Notes: generated by a model from the letters alone, not told the origin. A DNA stretch of 64,000 bases from Allopusillimonas ginsengisoli (GCF_004153455.1 NZ_SDQE01000003.1:310001-374000), one strand, 5' to 3'. Positions 36,342-42,491 are shown, counted from the first letter of the stretch. Numbers and translations are program-made.

Positions 36342-36712
36342 GCCGCCTCCCTATCCGCATGCACAACCCTTGCCAGCGGCTGGATAGCGATCTTGTAGGC
36401 TGTCTCAGCTTCCACTGACCACTGATTGCGTTGAATGAGCAATGCCCTGGTAGCGTCCACGTATTCCCATTCGCGGCGCCAGCGTTCTTCTCGGGTCAGG
36501 TTCCCGCCTTGGTCGTGTTCGCGGTGAGCATCAGGACTGATAGGAAATGTGAGGCTGTCGCATGCCTTGGTGCCCATGCCTTTATTGAAATTAACGTGCC
36601 CGCATTGGCTGGGTCCGTGCCTGCCAGTGACGACACAAGGAAGGCTTGCTACCAGTCTGCGATGCTTTTCTGAGCGCCAGGGCTTGGTTTTGGGGAAAGA
36701 AATGTTGTTCAT
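36338..36712 (-). CDS. Phage protein with HNH/DUF968-like motif
   Basis: 124 residues. 'RSEKHRRLVASLPCVVTG' followed by 'CGHVNFNKGMGTKACD' and 'PDAHREHDQGG' recalls the small HNH-like DUF968/DUF1364 proteins of lambdoid nin regions. The expected metal-binding Cys/His residues are partly present. ATGA-coupled on both sides. Confidence 0.6.
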   Translation of the reverse strand: MNNISFPKTKPWRSEKHRRLVASLPCVVTGRHGPSQCGHVNFNKGMGTKACDSLTFPISPDAHREHDQGGNLTREERWRREWEYVDATRALLIQRNQWSVEAETAYKIAIQPLARVVHADREAA

Positions 36713-37212
36713 ACATCACATCCCAGAGTGCTGCCCACATGAAAGACCTTTTTTGCGTATAGATATGCTTTGTGTGCTTCCTCTGCTCGTTTATACCGAC
36801 CTAAAAACATGACATGACGATCAATAGAAATGCTTGCTACGTACTTGTTTTTATCCCTATCAAAATACACACCCAAAAAACCAGATGAATTCCGTTTCGT
36901 GGGGGCGCGAAAGTTATGCATATTTATGTGGTGTGGAACGTCGCGTAAATTTTCTATACGGTTGTCGCTTGAAATACCATTGATGTGATCAATTTCGAAT
37001 TTCGGCATTTCTCCATTGACATAAAGCCATGCGAGTCGATGGGCCTTATATAAATGACCGTCGACACGAATCAGGACACGCCCCCTACTGTTGCATCCCG
37101 CAACTTTCCCCTTGACTTTTCTAGATCCAGCGCCGAAATCACGCCAGATGAAAATTCCAGTTTCGGGGTTGTAATGCAAAAGCGTCATCAATCTTTCTTG
37201 CGTCAGCATCAT
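36709..37212 (-). CDS. HNH homing endonuclease with AP2 domain
   Basis: 167 residues. 'VDGHLYKAHRLAWLYVNGEMPKFEIDHINGISSDNRIENLRDV' is the HNH_3 core (H, N, N/H in order); the C-terminal 'SSGFLGVYFDRDKNKYVASIS' is an AP2-type DNA-binding domain. Such genes are selfish insertions. It sits neatly between ninB and the DUF968-like gene with 4-base overlaps, so it is well adapted to the operon. Confidence 0.9.
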   Translation of the reverse strand: MMLTQERLMTLLHYNPETGIFIWRDFGAGSRKVKGKVAGCNSRGRVLIRVDGHLYKAHRLAWLYVNGEMPKFEIDHINGISSDNRIENLRDVPHHINMHNFRAPTKRNSSGFLGVYFDRDKNKYVASISIDRHVMFLGRYKRAEEAHKAYLYAKKVFHVGSTLGCDV

Positions 37213-37652
37213 GCCGCCACCTCTTGATCAGGAAACGCCAGAATCACGCCCTTCTCATAGAAATCACCCTGTACTGCCTCGGCGTACTTGCTCAATTGCT
37301 CCTTGCTCATGAGGCTTGTTACGGGCCAGTGACGCATAGCGATCAGTTTCTTCTCATAGGAAAGCGGCTTGATCACTGCGTCGTACGCCTCGCGAAACTC
37401 CCCATCCTCGGCCCTCAGGATCGAAACACCGTGATGAAGCTTGCAGTAGCACTTCCATCCGAGCGCATCGTCCTCGCGCAGTTCGCGGGCAAGCTGCTCA
37501 TACCACGCGTGGGTGATGTTGTTTTGAGGAAGGCTGCGGGCCTTGCCTGTTTTGACAGTTAGGCGCAGAAAGCGATGGCGCTGGTACATTTCGCGCAGCT
37601 GCCCGAAGACGCTTTGCAGTGACTGGTCGCTGTTGATGATGGCGGTGCTCAT
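37209..37652 (-). CDS. ninB: NinB-like recombination mediator
   Basis: 147 residues. 'FLRLTVKTGKARSLPQNNITHAWYEQLARELREDDALGWKCYCKLHHGV' is typical of NinB (lambda Orf), a single-strand DNA-binding protein that helps load recombinases onto SSB-coated DNA. It is coupled to the CII-like gene by a 4-base overlap. Confidence 0.88.
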   Translation of the reverse strand: MSTAIINSDQSLQSVFGQLREMYQRHRFLRLTVKTGKARSLPQNNITHAWYEQLARELREDDALGWKCYCKLHHGVSILRAEDGEFREAYDAVIKPLSYEKKLIAMRHWPVTSLMSKEQLSKYAEAVQGDFYEKGVILAFPDQEVAA

Positions 37653-38017
37653 GCCAGCCCCGCTTTTTTCAGCAAAGGCATGAGAGACGCGATAGCCTGC
37701 AAGGCTTCTGCACTGGCAGCCTCCTTTTCCACCGACTTGCCATTGTTCAGAAACTTTTCGACCAAGTAGTAAATAGGCGTGAAGTCGCCAGATTTCTCTA
37801 GGTAAAGCTCGAACTCGTCGACGCCAAACTTGCGCTGATGGTCTTCGCTTAATTGATTACCCAAGTTCCCCGGTGACTCGTTCAAATCTATGGCGGTCCT
37901 TGATAGGCCGCGCTTATAGATACCCGTGGCGATGCAATCCCGAAGGTTGCGATGGCGCTCCAAAAGGCCCGGCTCGAAGTCCAGTGTCATCTGTGTTTTT
38001 TCGGCTGTGATAGTCAC
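37649..38017 (-). CDS. CII-like phage regulatory protein (Phage_CP76 type)
   Basis: 122 residues. 'HRNLRDCIATGIYKRGLSRTAIDLNESPGNLGNQLSED' followed by 'RKFGVDEFELYLEKSGDFTPIYYLVEKFL' matches the CP76/CII-like family of phage DNA-binding regulators. It stands where cII stands in lambda, downstream of cro in the leftward operon, so a role in choosing lysogeny is likely. Confidence 0.78.
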   Translation of the reverse strand: MTITAEKTQMTLDFEPGLLERHRNLRDCIATGIYKRGLSRTAIDLNESPGNLGNQLSEDHQRKFGVDEFELYLEKSGDFTPIYYLVEKFLNNGKSVEKEAASAEALQAIASLMPLLKKAGLA

Positions 38018-38181
38018 TGATAAATCCTTTTGTCAGTCGTTGTCACACGGGTGGAAAAAAATAGAGGCTATGAACACAACGCAAAAATTACGCATGACTC
38101 TCTGCCTCAAAATGGGCGGCCCGCTCCATTCCCTTATGATTGGTGTTCTCACGCATCAAACAATTAGGGAAGGATCGGAAC

Positions 38182-38553
38182 ATGGCAATCAATTGGGAGT
38201 TCTTGCTGGGCCTGTTATTGCCCGCATACGGATTTGGGTTTATTTGGTTGATAAAGACTGCCAGAGAGGATTCAGCGTTGTATGCATTGGTGGAATCGCA
38301 TTTGAAGCGCGTGCTTATCGCATTCCAGGTCGCAGTCATTCTTGTTGTTGTTTGGGCTCGATTCTCAACAAGGTTCAGCGAGGCAATGGTGGAAGCTTTG
38401 AGCTCCATGACCGTTGTGGCGATAATCATGACCAATATCGTGCAAGGCTCTTTCGCATTCTTCAGGCGCATCGCATCGCTCCCGGCGAAAGAGTCATGCA
38501 CAACAGAATCGCCAAAGCAGCCCACGAAAAACCCCACAGCATTGCCCGAATAA
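38182..38553 (+). CDS. Membrane protein on the strand opposite to cro and cII
   Basis: 123 residues from the ATG at 38182, preceded by GAAGGATCGGAAC (AAGGA, 8-base spacing). Two hydrophobic segments ('FLLGLLLPAYGFGFIWLI', 'RVLIAFQVAVILVVVWA') and a third amphipathic one ('MTVVAIIMTNIVQGSFAFF'). The - strand frame over the same bases has no hydrophobic pattern. Placed inside the leftward early region but reversed, it is likely expressed from the prophage; superinfection exclusion is a possibility only. Confidence 0.62.
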   Translation: MAINWEFLLGLLLPAYGFGFIWLIKTAREDSALYALVESHLKRVLIAFQVAVILVVVWARFSTRFSEAMVEALSSMTVVAIIMTNIVQGSFAFFRRIASLPAKESCTTESPKQPTKNPTALPE

Positions 38554-38561
38554 GATCTTTT

Positions 38562-38777
38562 TTAGACATGCTCAGCCTCTTTGGTGGAGCGGGCAGTGAA
38601 GTAGGAGTGCAGCGCTTCGATGGTGCTGATGCGCGGGTCTTTCACCTCGCCCGATCGAATCTTCTTGATCGTGCTTTCGGGCACACCTGTATCGTCGGCG
38701 AGTTGCGGCAGCGAACTCCACTTCACACCGCGAAGCTGGGCAACCACACTAAAGAGAAGAGTTGATGTCTGTTCCAT
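38562..38777 (-). CDS. Cro-like helix-turn-helix regulator
   Basis: 71 residues from the Met at 38777 (Met at 38783 is the alternative). 'SSLPQLADDTGVPESTIKKIRSGEVKDPRISTIEALHSYF' is a compact XRE-type helix-turn-helix. The promoter on the - strand (TTGCAA-17-GATAAT, 38784-38812) would start RNA at about 38777, the first base of this ATG, so the message may be leaderless. It heads the operon leading to cII, ninB and replication genes, which identifies it as Cro rather than CI. Confidence 0.78.
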   Translation of the reverse strand: MEQTSTLLFSVVAQLRGVKWSSLPQLADDTGVPESTIKKIRSGEVKDPRISTIEALHSYFTARSTKEAEHV

Positions 38778-38783
38778 GCGCAT

Positions 38784-38812
38784 ATTATCAACTCATATAT
38801 GGGTTATTGCAA
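38784..38812 (-). promoter_or_regulatory. Leftward early promoter (PR equivalent)
   Basis: On the - strand TTGCAA (-35, 38812-38807), 17-base spacer, GATAAT (-10, 38789-38784). Both elements are near consensus. One 16-bp operator lies in the spacer (38790-38805) and a second overlaps the -35 (38811-38826). Confidence 0.75.
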
Positions 38813-38857
38813 CCCGCACTTGGGTTACAGATTCTGGGAACATCCCAGATATGAGTA
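38790..38857. promoter_or_regulatory. Operator array OR: three 16-bp dyads
   Basis: Sites AACTC-ATATAT-GGGTT (38790-38805), AACCC-GCACTT-GGGTT (38811-38826) and a weaker ATCCC-AGATAT-GAGTA (38842-38857). Start-to-start spacing is 21 and 31 bases, almost the same as at 41954-42022. The third site overlaps the cI start codon and a second dyad (TCTGGGA-ACA-TCCCAGA, 38833-38849), so it could provide feedback on cI. Confidence 0.8.
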
Positions 38858-39246
38858 CGAATGCCATGAAAACTCTCGCCGAAACGATGAACCGCCTCAT
38901 TGGGCCGGAGGGTATCTACTCGTCCAATGTGACCGCTAGCGCTGCGTCTCAGGGTGCAGTGACACGTTCGACATTCGATCGCCTACGCAATGGCAGCAAA
39001 ATTGGCGCCTCCGCTGTGGCCATAGATAAACTTGATGGCGTGGCAGACGCTTTTGGTGTCAAGGTGTGGCAGTTGTTTGTGCCAGGAATGGACCCCCGCT
39101 ACTACGTTCCAGCTCTTGCAGAAGAAGGCGCGGCATCTGACCTGAGCGCCGATGAAAAGCGCTTGCTAAACGCCTATAGAGCACTTGGCAAAAAAGAGCA
39201 GCAGTACCTTATTTCGGACGCCGAGAAGTACCTAGGGAATAAATAA
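38851..39246 (+). CDS. Short CI-like repressor without peptidase domain
   Basis: 131 residues (ATG 38851; 38866 is an alternative). N-terminal DNA-binding domain: 'ASQGAVTRSTFDRLRNGSKIGASAVAIDKLDGVADAFGVKVWQLF', typical of XRE repressors. The C-terminus ('LSADEKRLLNAYRALGKKEQQYLISDAEKYL') is a short oligomerisation-like helix. There is no S24/LexA-type self-cleavage domain, so RecA-stimulated autocleavage is not possible. Diverges from cro across the operator array, as expected for the lysogeny repressor. Confidence 0.8.
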   Translation: MSTNAMKTLAETMNRLIGPEGIYSSNVTASAASQGAVTRSTFDRLRNGSKIGASAVAIDKLDGVADAFGVKVWQLFVPGMDPRYYVPALAEEGAASDLSADEKRLLNAYRALGKKEQQYLISDAEKYLGNK

Positions 39247-39251
39247 ATTTA

Positions 39252-39287
39252 GCCCGTATTTGTAGTGAGTACTCACCTACAACGGGC
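39252..39287. repeat. Long imperfect inverted repeat after cI
   Basis: GCCCGT/ACGGGC outer arms, TGTAG/CTACA middle arms and the palindrome TGAGTACTCA in the centre. There is no T-run on either side, so it is either an mRNA-stabilising hairpin or a protein site. Confidence 0.55.
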
Positions 39288-39324
39288 GGAAGGTAACGAA
39301 AGATTAGTTTGATGTGAACATGTA

Positions 39325-39711
39325 ATGGAAATCATCATATTCTGGGTTCTCGCCTCGATCGCTATCGGAGTGTGGGCAGGCAATAAAGGGCGCAGCGGCT
39401 TCGCCTGGTTCATTTTGGCCGTATTAATCAGCCCGATACTGGCCGCCATCTTTCTAGCGGCATCGAGTGATCTAAGTAAAAACCCAGTCGCAGCACTGGA
39501 AGCGCCCAGCCCTAAAACTCACGTAACTTGCCCAGACTGCGCGGAGATGGTGAAAAAAGAGGCTCGGGTGTGCAAACACTGCGGTTGCAAACTTACGCCC
39601 GTGGTCGAAGCCCCTGTTCCCACGGTCGGCGGCACCGGACTGACCGGGCGTCAAATTATTGGAATTGTTTTGGCACTGTTACTCGCCTACGGAATTTTTT
39701 CAGGCCGATAA
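39325..39711 (+). CDS. Membrane protein with zinc ribbon
   Basis: 128 residues. Two N-terminal transmembrane segments ('IIIFWVLASIAIGVWAGNKG', 'GFAWFILAVLISPILAAIFL'), a zinc ribbon 'CPDC...CKHCGC' (71-92) and a C-terminal membrane helix ('IIGIVLALLLAYGIF'). Located just after cI on the same strand, so probably expressed in the lysogen. Function unknown; similar layouts occur in many bacterial membrane proteins of unknown role. Confidence 0.65.
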   Translation: MEIIIFWVLASIAIGVWAGNKGRSGFAWFILAVLISPILAAIFLAASSDLSKNPVAALEAPSPKTHVTCPDCAEMVKKEARVCKHCGCKLTPVVEAPVPTVGGTGLTGRQIIGIVLALLLAYGIFSGR

Positions 39712-39733
39712 GCGACCCAACACCCACTGAGCC

Positions 39734-39865
39734 ATGGACATAAACTACGGCATCTACTTCATCCTCGCAGGCCTGGTCTGTCTGGCTGTCTTGTTGGTTA
39801 TCAGGCTTTGGGATGCGCGGCAGAAGCGTAAGTGGAGGAAGAAATGGCCGATGGAGGGGCGGTAG
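39734..39865 (+). CDS. Small single-pass membrane protein
   Basis: 43 residues starting at ATG 39734 with 'YFILAGLVCLAVLLVIRLW' as a transmembrane helix and a strongly basic tail ('RQKRKWRKKW'). Same strand as cI and the zinc-ribbon gene. Follows the latter by 22 bases. Positive-inside topology puts the tail in the cytoplasm. Confidence 0.5.
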   Translation: MDINYGIYFILAGLVCLAVLLVIRLWDARQKRKWRKKWPMEGR

Positions 39866-39939
39866 GCGGCGAAAACTTAGCGGTGTTTGGGAATGTGAAG
39901 ATGAATAGGCTGCAAGGTGGCCGCCTTAAAATCAATTAA
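39844..39939 (+). CDS. Possible 31-residue protein overlapping the previous gene
   Basis: ATG 39844 has GGAGGAAGAA just upstream; product starts 'MADGGAVGGENLAVFGNVK'. It overlaps the previous small gene by 22 bases in another frame. No motif; only the ribosome site and tight overlap support it. Confidence 0.3.
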   Translation: MADGGAVGGENLAVFGNVKMNRLQGGRLKIN

Positions 39940-39954
39940 AACAGGAGGTTATAT

Positions 39955-40026
39955 ATGAATGATCAACGCGTGGGGGCCGCCCAAAAACAGATGCCGCTTG
40001 ATCGCTGGTATAGGAGAAATTCATGA
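39955..40026 (+). CDS. Possible 23-residue peptide with strong ribosome site
   Basis: ACAGGAGGTTATATATG gives a near-perfect Shine-Dalgarno (AGGAGGT, 6-base spacing). The peptide 'MNDQRVGAAQKQMPLDR...' is short and basic. It may be a leader or a remnant upstream of the HicAB-like pair. Confidence 0.35.
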   Translation: MNDQRVGAAQKQMPLDRWYRRNS

Positions 40027-40081
40027 TGAGGACATTTCCCTGTTCGACACTGGAGCATCGCCATGCTATGCTCAGGAACTT

Positions 40082-40101
40082 TGACACCATATGTAGTGTC
40101 A
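40082..40101. promoter_or_regulatory. Dyad upstream of hicA-like gene
   Basis: TGACAC-CATATGTA-GTGTCA is a perfect 6-bp dyad ending 1 base before the toxin ATG. HicB antitoxins with a ribbon-helix-helix domain bind such palindromes, so this is the likely autoregulatory operator. Confidence 0.6.
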
Positions 40102-40102
40102 T

Positions 40103-40390
40103 ATGAGTATTGTCGAGAATGTAGTTCGAGATCTAAAATCACGACCTTCCAGCCAAAAGTGCTTAGATGTCGTGCGCGCTCTTGAGAGTCTGGGATATAC
40201 AGTAACGCCGAAGAAGTCTCCGCACCATAAAGTGTACGGCCATAGCGGAACGCGCAGCTATTCAGGCGGAAACTTCAATTGCGGACATGGGAAAAATCCT
40301 CATGTTTTATCTGTATATGTGAAGAATATTGCATCAGAGCTTGAGCGAGCAAAAACCGACTTGGAAGAATTTCTAGGCAGATCATCATGA
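40103..40390 (+). CDS. HicA-like toxin (mRNA interferase fold)
   Basis: 95 residues. 'CLDVVRALESLGYTVTPKKSPHHKVYGHSG' has the HicA pattern: helix, then the strand with the conserved His (here His-His in SPHHKVY). HicA toxins cut mRNA. It is longer than classic HicA (about 60) through a C-terminal helix. The stop overlaps the hicB-like start (ATGA), the usual toxin-first order. Confidence 0.68.
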   Translation: MSIVENVVRDLKSRPSSQKCLDVVRALESLGYTVTPKKSPHHKVYGHSGTRSYSGGNFNCGHGKNPHVLSVYVKNIASELERAKTDLEEFLGRSS

Positions 40391-40914
40391 ATCAATTCGA
40401 CCCCTCCCTCTATACGATTGAAATCAAGCGCATCGATAGCCCTGACGGCCTCCTTTATGAGGCCAAAGTAAAGGAAATTCCCGGAGTGGCTGGGTATGCG
40501 GAGTGCGCTGCAGATGCATTCAATGAGGCTAGAGATGCACTTCAAATGCTGCACAACTTAGCGCACGAGCAAAAAAGAGAATTCCCGGCGCCCTTGGCCG
40601 CTACAGACCCCGATTACAACGGTCGGGTAACTCTTCGCATGAGCAAGAGCCTTCATCATCGAGCAGCATTGATGGCGGAAATCGAAGGCGTCAGTCTTAA
40701 CACTTTAATCACGGAAGCACTGTCCGAGAAAGTGTTTTCCTTTCGGCGTCCATCTACCAGTGTCCATAAAGAATATTTGGTTTATTTCCGCGACGCAATA
40801 CAGGACTTTTATATGGTGCAAGGTGATACTGTGCCCGCAAAATTGAGTCTCCCCAAAACACGTTCATATGAAATTGCAAGGAGTCAGTATGGCGACGAAG
40901 CCTACAGCGTCTAA
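40387..40914 (+). CDS. HicB-like antitoxin with ribbon-helix-helix domain
   Basis: 175 residues. 'YEAKVKEIPGVAGYAECAADAFNEARDAL' is the partially degraded RNase H-like HicB domain (about 18-50); 'GRVTLRMSKSLHHRAALMAEIEGVSLNTLITEAL' (78-112) is an RHH DNA-binding domain. A further 60 residues follow, unlike standard HicB. It should neutralise the upstream toxin and repress the pair. Confidence 0.72.
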   Translation: MNQFDPSLYTIEIKRIDSPDGLLYEAKVKEIPGVAGYAECAADAFNEARDALQMLHNLAHEQKREFPAPLAATDPDYNGRVTLRMSKSLHHRAALMAEIEGVSLNTLITEALSEKVFSFRRPSTSVHKEYLVYFRDAIQDFYMVQGDTVPAKLSLPKTRSYEIARSQYGDEAYSV

Positions 40915-41206
40915 AACTTCAGCGCCACGAAAGCGGGCACCACGCAAATCCGCAAAGACAGCGGCAAATATTGTTGTCCCAATTAAAGAGCTGTTAACTG
41001 CATTGCTAAAGAGCTATGACATCAAAGAGGGACATTGGGTTATTGATGTCCAGATGGGGACGGGCAAGATAGCTGCAACTAAACCCGAGAGGACAGAGGT
41101 ATATCCAGCAACCCTTGTCGTCTTCGAGGGAGTCACTCTGGTTCGCGTTGCGCCTGACGACAAGATCTTAGAGTCCGGAAACACCGTCAATGCAAGCAAT
41201 ATCTAG
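40889..41206 (+). CDS. Hypothetical protein with Lys/Arg/Ala-rich N-terminus
   Basis: 105 residues; ATG 40889 has AAGGAG 7 bases upstream and overlaps the hicB-like gene by 26 bases. N-terminus 'SKTSAPRKRAPRKSAKTAA' is disordered and basic, the rest is a small mixed domain. The tight link to the HicAB-like pair may mean a third component. Followed by two terminators. Confidence 0.6.
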   Translation: MATKPTASKTSAPRKRAPRKSAKTAANIVVPIKELLTALLKSYDIKEGHWVIDVQMGTGKIAATKPERTEVYPATLVVFEGVTLVRVAPDDKILESGNTVNASNI

Positions 41207-41266
41207 TCAAATCGGCTCGTTTTACTCCGTCAACTCCTAATGGAGCATTTTTAGCTGGCATACCCC

Positions 41267-41290
41267 ACCCGCCCCGGCGGGTTTTCTTTT
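41267..41290 (+). terminator. Terminator 1 after the lysogeny operon
   Basis: CCCGCC (41268-41273), CC loop, GGCGGG (41276-41281), then TTTTCTTTT. Confidence 0.75.
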
Positions 41291-41305
41291 GCCCCTACCC
41301 CACCA

Positions 41306-41330
41306 GCCGCCCATGAGGTGGCTTTTTTTT
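41306..41330 (+). terminator. Terminator 2 (tandem)
   Basis: GCCGCC-CATGA-GGTGGC with one G-U pair, then eight T. Together with the first it isolates the cI/HicAB side from the SOS and early promoters to the right. Confidence 0.8.
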
Positions 41331-41607
41331 GCCCGCTCGCCGCCCTGTCAATGCCATCCCGCGCCGCCGGACGTAAAACATCGGGAGCGATCTTTAATAG
41401 TTTTTCAAACTTTCATCCAGCAAATTCAAATTTGTATCGTCATGATCATACCGACAGAATAATAACCCATTGATTATAAATAGATTTCTATTCACATGAC
41501 CGGCTTAGCCATGTAGGACAGCCGCTGGAAAATTAGGGAAAACGATATCGATTTCCCTATCACCTTGGGTTAGCGCGGGTTTCCGGAATTTCCGAAAAAA
41601 TCAAGTA
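41331..41607. other. Non-coding regulatory stretch with a 26-bp palindrome
   Basis: AT-rich bases with no supported gene. Contains TAGGGAAA-A-CGATATCG-A-TTTCCCTA at 41534-41559, a 26-bp palindrome broken by only one symmetric A/A pair, and TTCCGGAA nearby (41581-41588). It lies upstream of the LexA-box promoter and may bind another regulator. Confidence 0.55.
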
Positions 41608-41636
41608 TTGCACTGTGTATCTATACAGTACATTAT
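41608..41636 (+). promoter_or_regulatory. LexA-controlled promoter (SOS box in spacer)
   Basis: TTGCAC (-35, 41608-41613), 17-base spacer, CATTAT (-10, 41631-41636). The spacer holds CTGT-GTATCTAT-ACAG (41613-41628), an exact CTGT-N8-ACAG LexA box, and 17 of 20 bases match the extended E. coli consensus. It drives the 67-residue gene at 41737. Confidence 0.85.
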
Positions 41637-41736
41637 TTATGCATGGTGGCCGGATCGGCATCCATACAAGACTGCTCAGGAGCCCAAAACGGCTCATAGA
41701 GCGCGGCACAGCACAAAGCTACACGAGGATAGCGGC

Positions 41737-41940
41737 ATGAATAATAAACCGGAGACCCCACCGATAAAACCCGGAGACCTTACGGCCATCCGGAATACCC
41801 ACGCACAACTGCATGCGCTACTGGTATTCATCTGTAGCAACAACTTCAAATCCCTTCAGCGCATATCCCCTCAAGAACAGCAGGACTTGCTCCTCCTGGC
41901 GCGGGCCACATCTGAAAACCTGCGCGAATATTTAGGGTAA
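41737..41940 (+). CDS. SOS-controlled small protein, candidate antirepressor
   Basis: 67 residues, helical, start ATG 41737 with GAGG 9 bases upstream. 'IRNTHAQLHALLVFICSNN' and 'SPQEQQDLLLLARATSENLREYL' are amphipathic helices; no known domain. Its promoter has a LexA box and it ends 14 bases before the second operator array. Small LexA-controlled antirepressors induce Gifsy prophages, and Tum does so in coliphage 186. Because the CI-like repressor here cannot cleave itself, the same role is a strong inference. Confidence 0.65.
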   Translation: MNNKPETPPIKPGDLTAIRNTHAQLHALLVFICSNNFKSLQRISPQEQQDLLLLARATSENLREYLG

Positions 41941-41953
41941 TCCCCCAATAATT

Positions 41954-42022
41954 AACCCGCATACGGGTTGACATTAACCCATTTACGGGTTTACTATCGC
42001 CTCATCAACTCAAATATGAGTT
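41954..42022. promoter_or_regulatory. Operator array OL: three 16-bp dyads
   Basis: AACCC-GCATAC-GGGTT (41954-41969), AACCC-ATTTAC-GGGTT (41976-41991), AACTC-AAATAT-GAGTT (42007-42022). All are perfect dyads of the form AACYC-N6-GRGTT, spaced 22 and 31 bases. They cover the -35, the spacer and the start region of the rightward promoter. Confidence 0.88.
41968..41997 (+). promoter_or_regulatory. Rightward early promoter (PL equivalent)
   Basis: TTGACA (41968-41973), 18-base spacer, TACTAT (41992-41997); start near 42004. The -35 is perfect. Repressor on any of the three operators would block it. It should drive the early operon from the leader at 42074 to the integrase. Confidence 0.85.
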
Positions 42023-42073
42023 ATGCCACCAAGCCCTTATGGCAAAGCCACGGTACGGCAGGCAGCAACAAAC

Positions 42074-42119
42074 CGCTCTTTAACAACCTGCAGTGTGGAC
42101 CACACCAGATACGTCTGGT
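42074..42119 (+). promoter_or_regulatory. nut-like site: boxA plus hairpins
   Basis: CGCTCTTTAACA (42074-42085) is a near-perfect boxA, about 70 bases after the promoter start. It is followed by GTGTGG-A-CCACAC (42093-42105) and ACCAGA-TACG-TCTGGT (42104-42119), the latter a hairpin with a UNCG-type loop. The two share bases 42104-42105. This is the layout of an antitermination site (boxA then stem-loop), acting through Nus factors and perhaps a phage protein or the RNA itself. Confidence 0.7.
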
Positions 42120-42491
42120 GAATAACGGCACACGAACGACGCTGCGCACTGCCGTGAGGTGTAGGTGCGCCCGACAGGAGGGACGACCGACGTGTATGCC
42201 CTGGCCAAAAGACGACGGAAAACCACGGAAGCAAGCACGCGGACCTTTTATGGCGAGTGGGGCCTTGGCGCAGAGCCAGGCGGTGAAAGTGTGAAGCTGG
42301 ACGAACGGGCCAGCGCGCCAGTAATCAGTCGATGGCGAGTAATCGAATGATGACCACCGGGAGAAGGCCGGGACACTGCGAGCCGTCAATAGAGGCGGGA
42401 GTTGCGCAGGGAGCAGTAACCAAGGGCCTGGCAACAGGCCGCTTTGGCAAGCATCCGTGCTGGGTGCTTACTGAAGCGAGGATAAAAAAAT
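42120..42491 (+). ncRNA. Structured early leader RNA
   Basis: 370 bases without a credible gene. Hairpins seen: ACGGCA/TGCCGT around 42125-42155, GGCCTG-GCAA-CAGGCC with a GNRA loop (42425-42440), AAGCATCC-GTGCT-GGGTGCTT (42449-42469), and CTGCG/CGCAG near 42374-42402. The density of stems, including special tetraloops, suggests a folded RNA rather than spacer. It ends directly at the prohibitin-like gene. Confidence 0.5.

Noticed and set aside
38745-38756. boxA-like CTCTTTA on the - strand within cro (a nutR equivalent)
   Set aside because: Only seven core bases match and no hairpin follows; kept as a weak possibility.
38851-39246. Repressor truncated by mutation from a longer S24-type CI
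   Set aside because: The bases after the stop show no peptidase-domain remnant in any frame; the short form appears native and fits the SOS antirepressor model.
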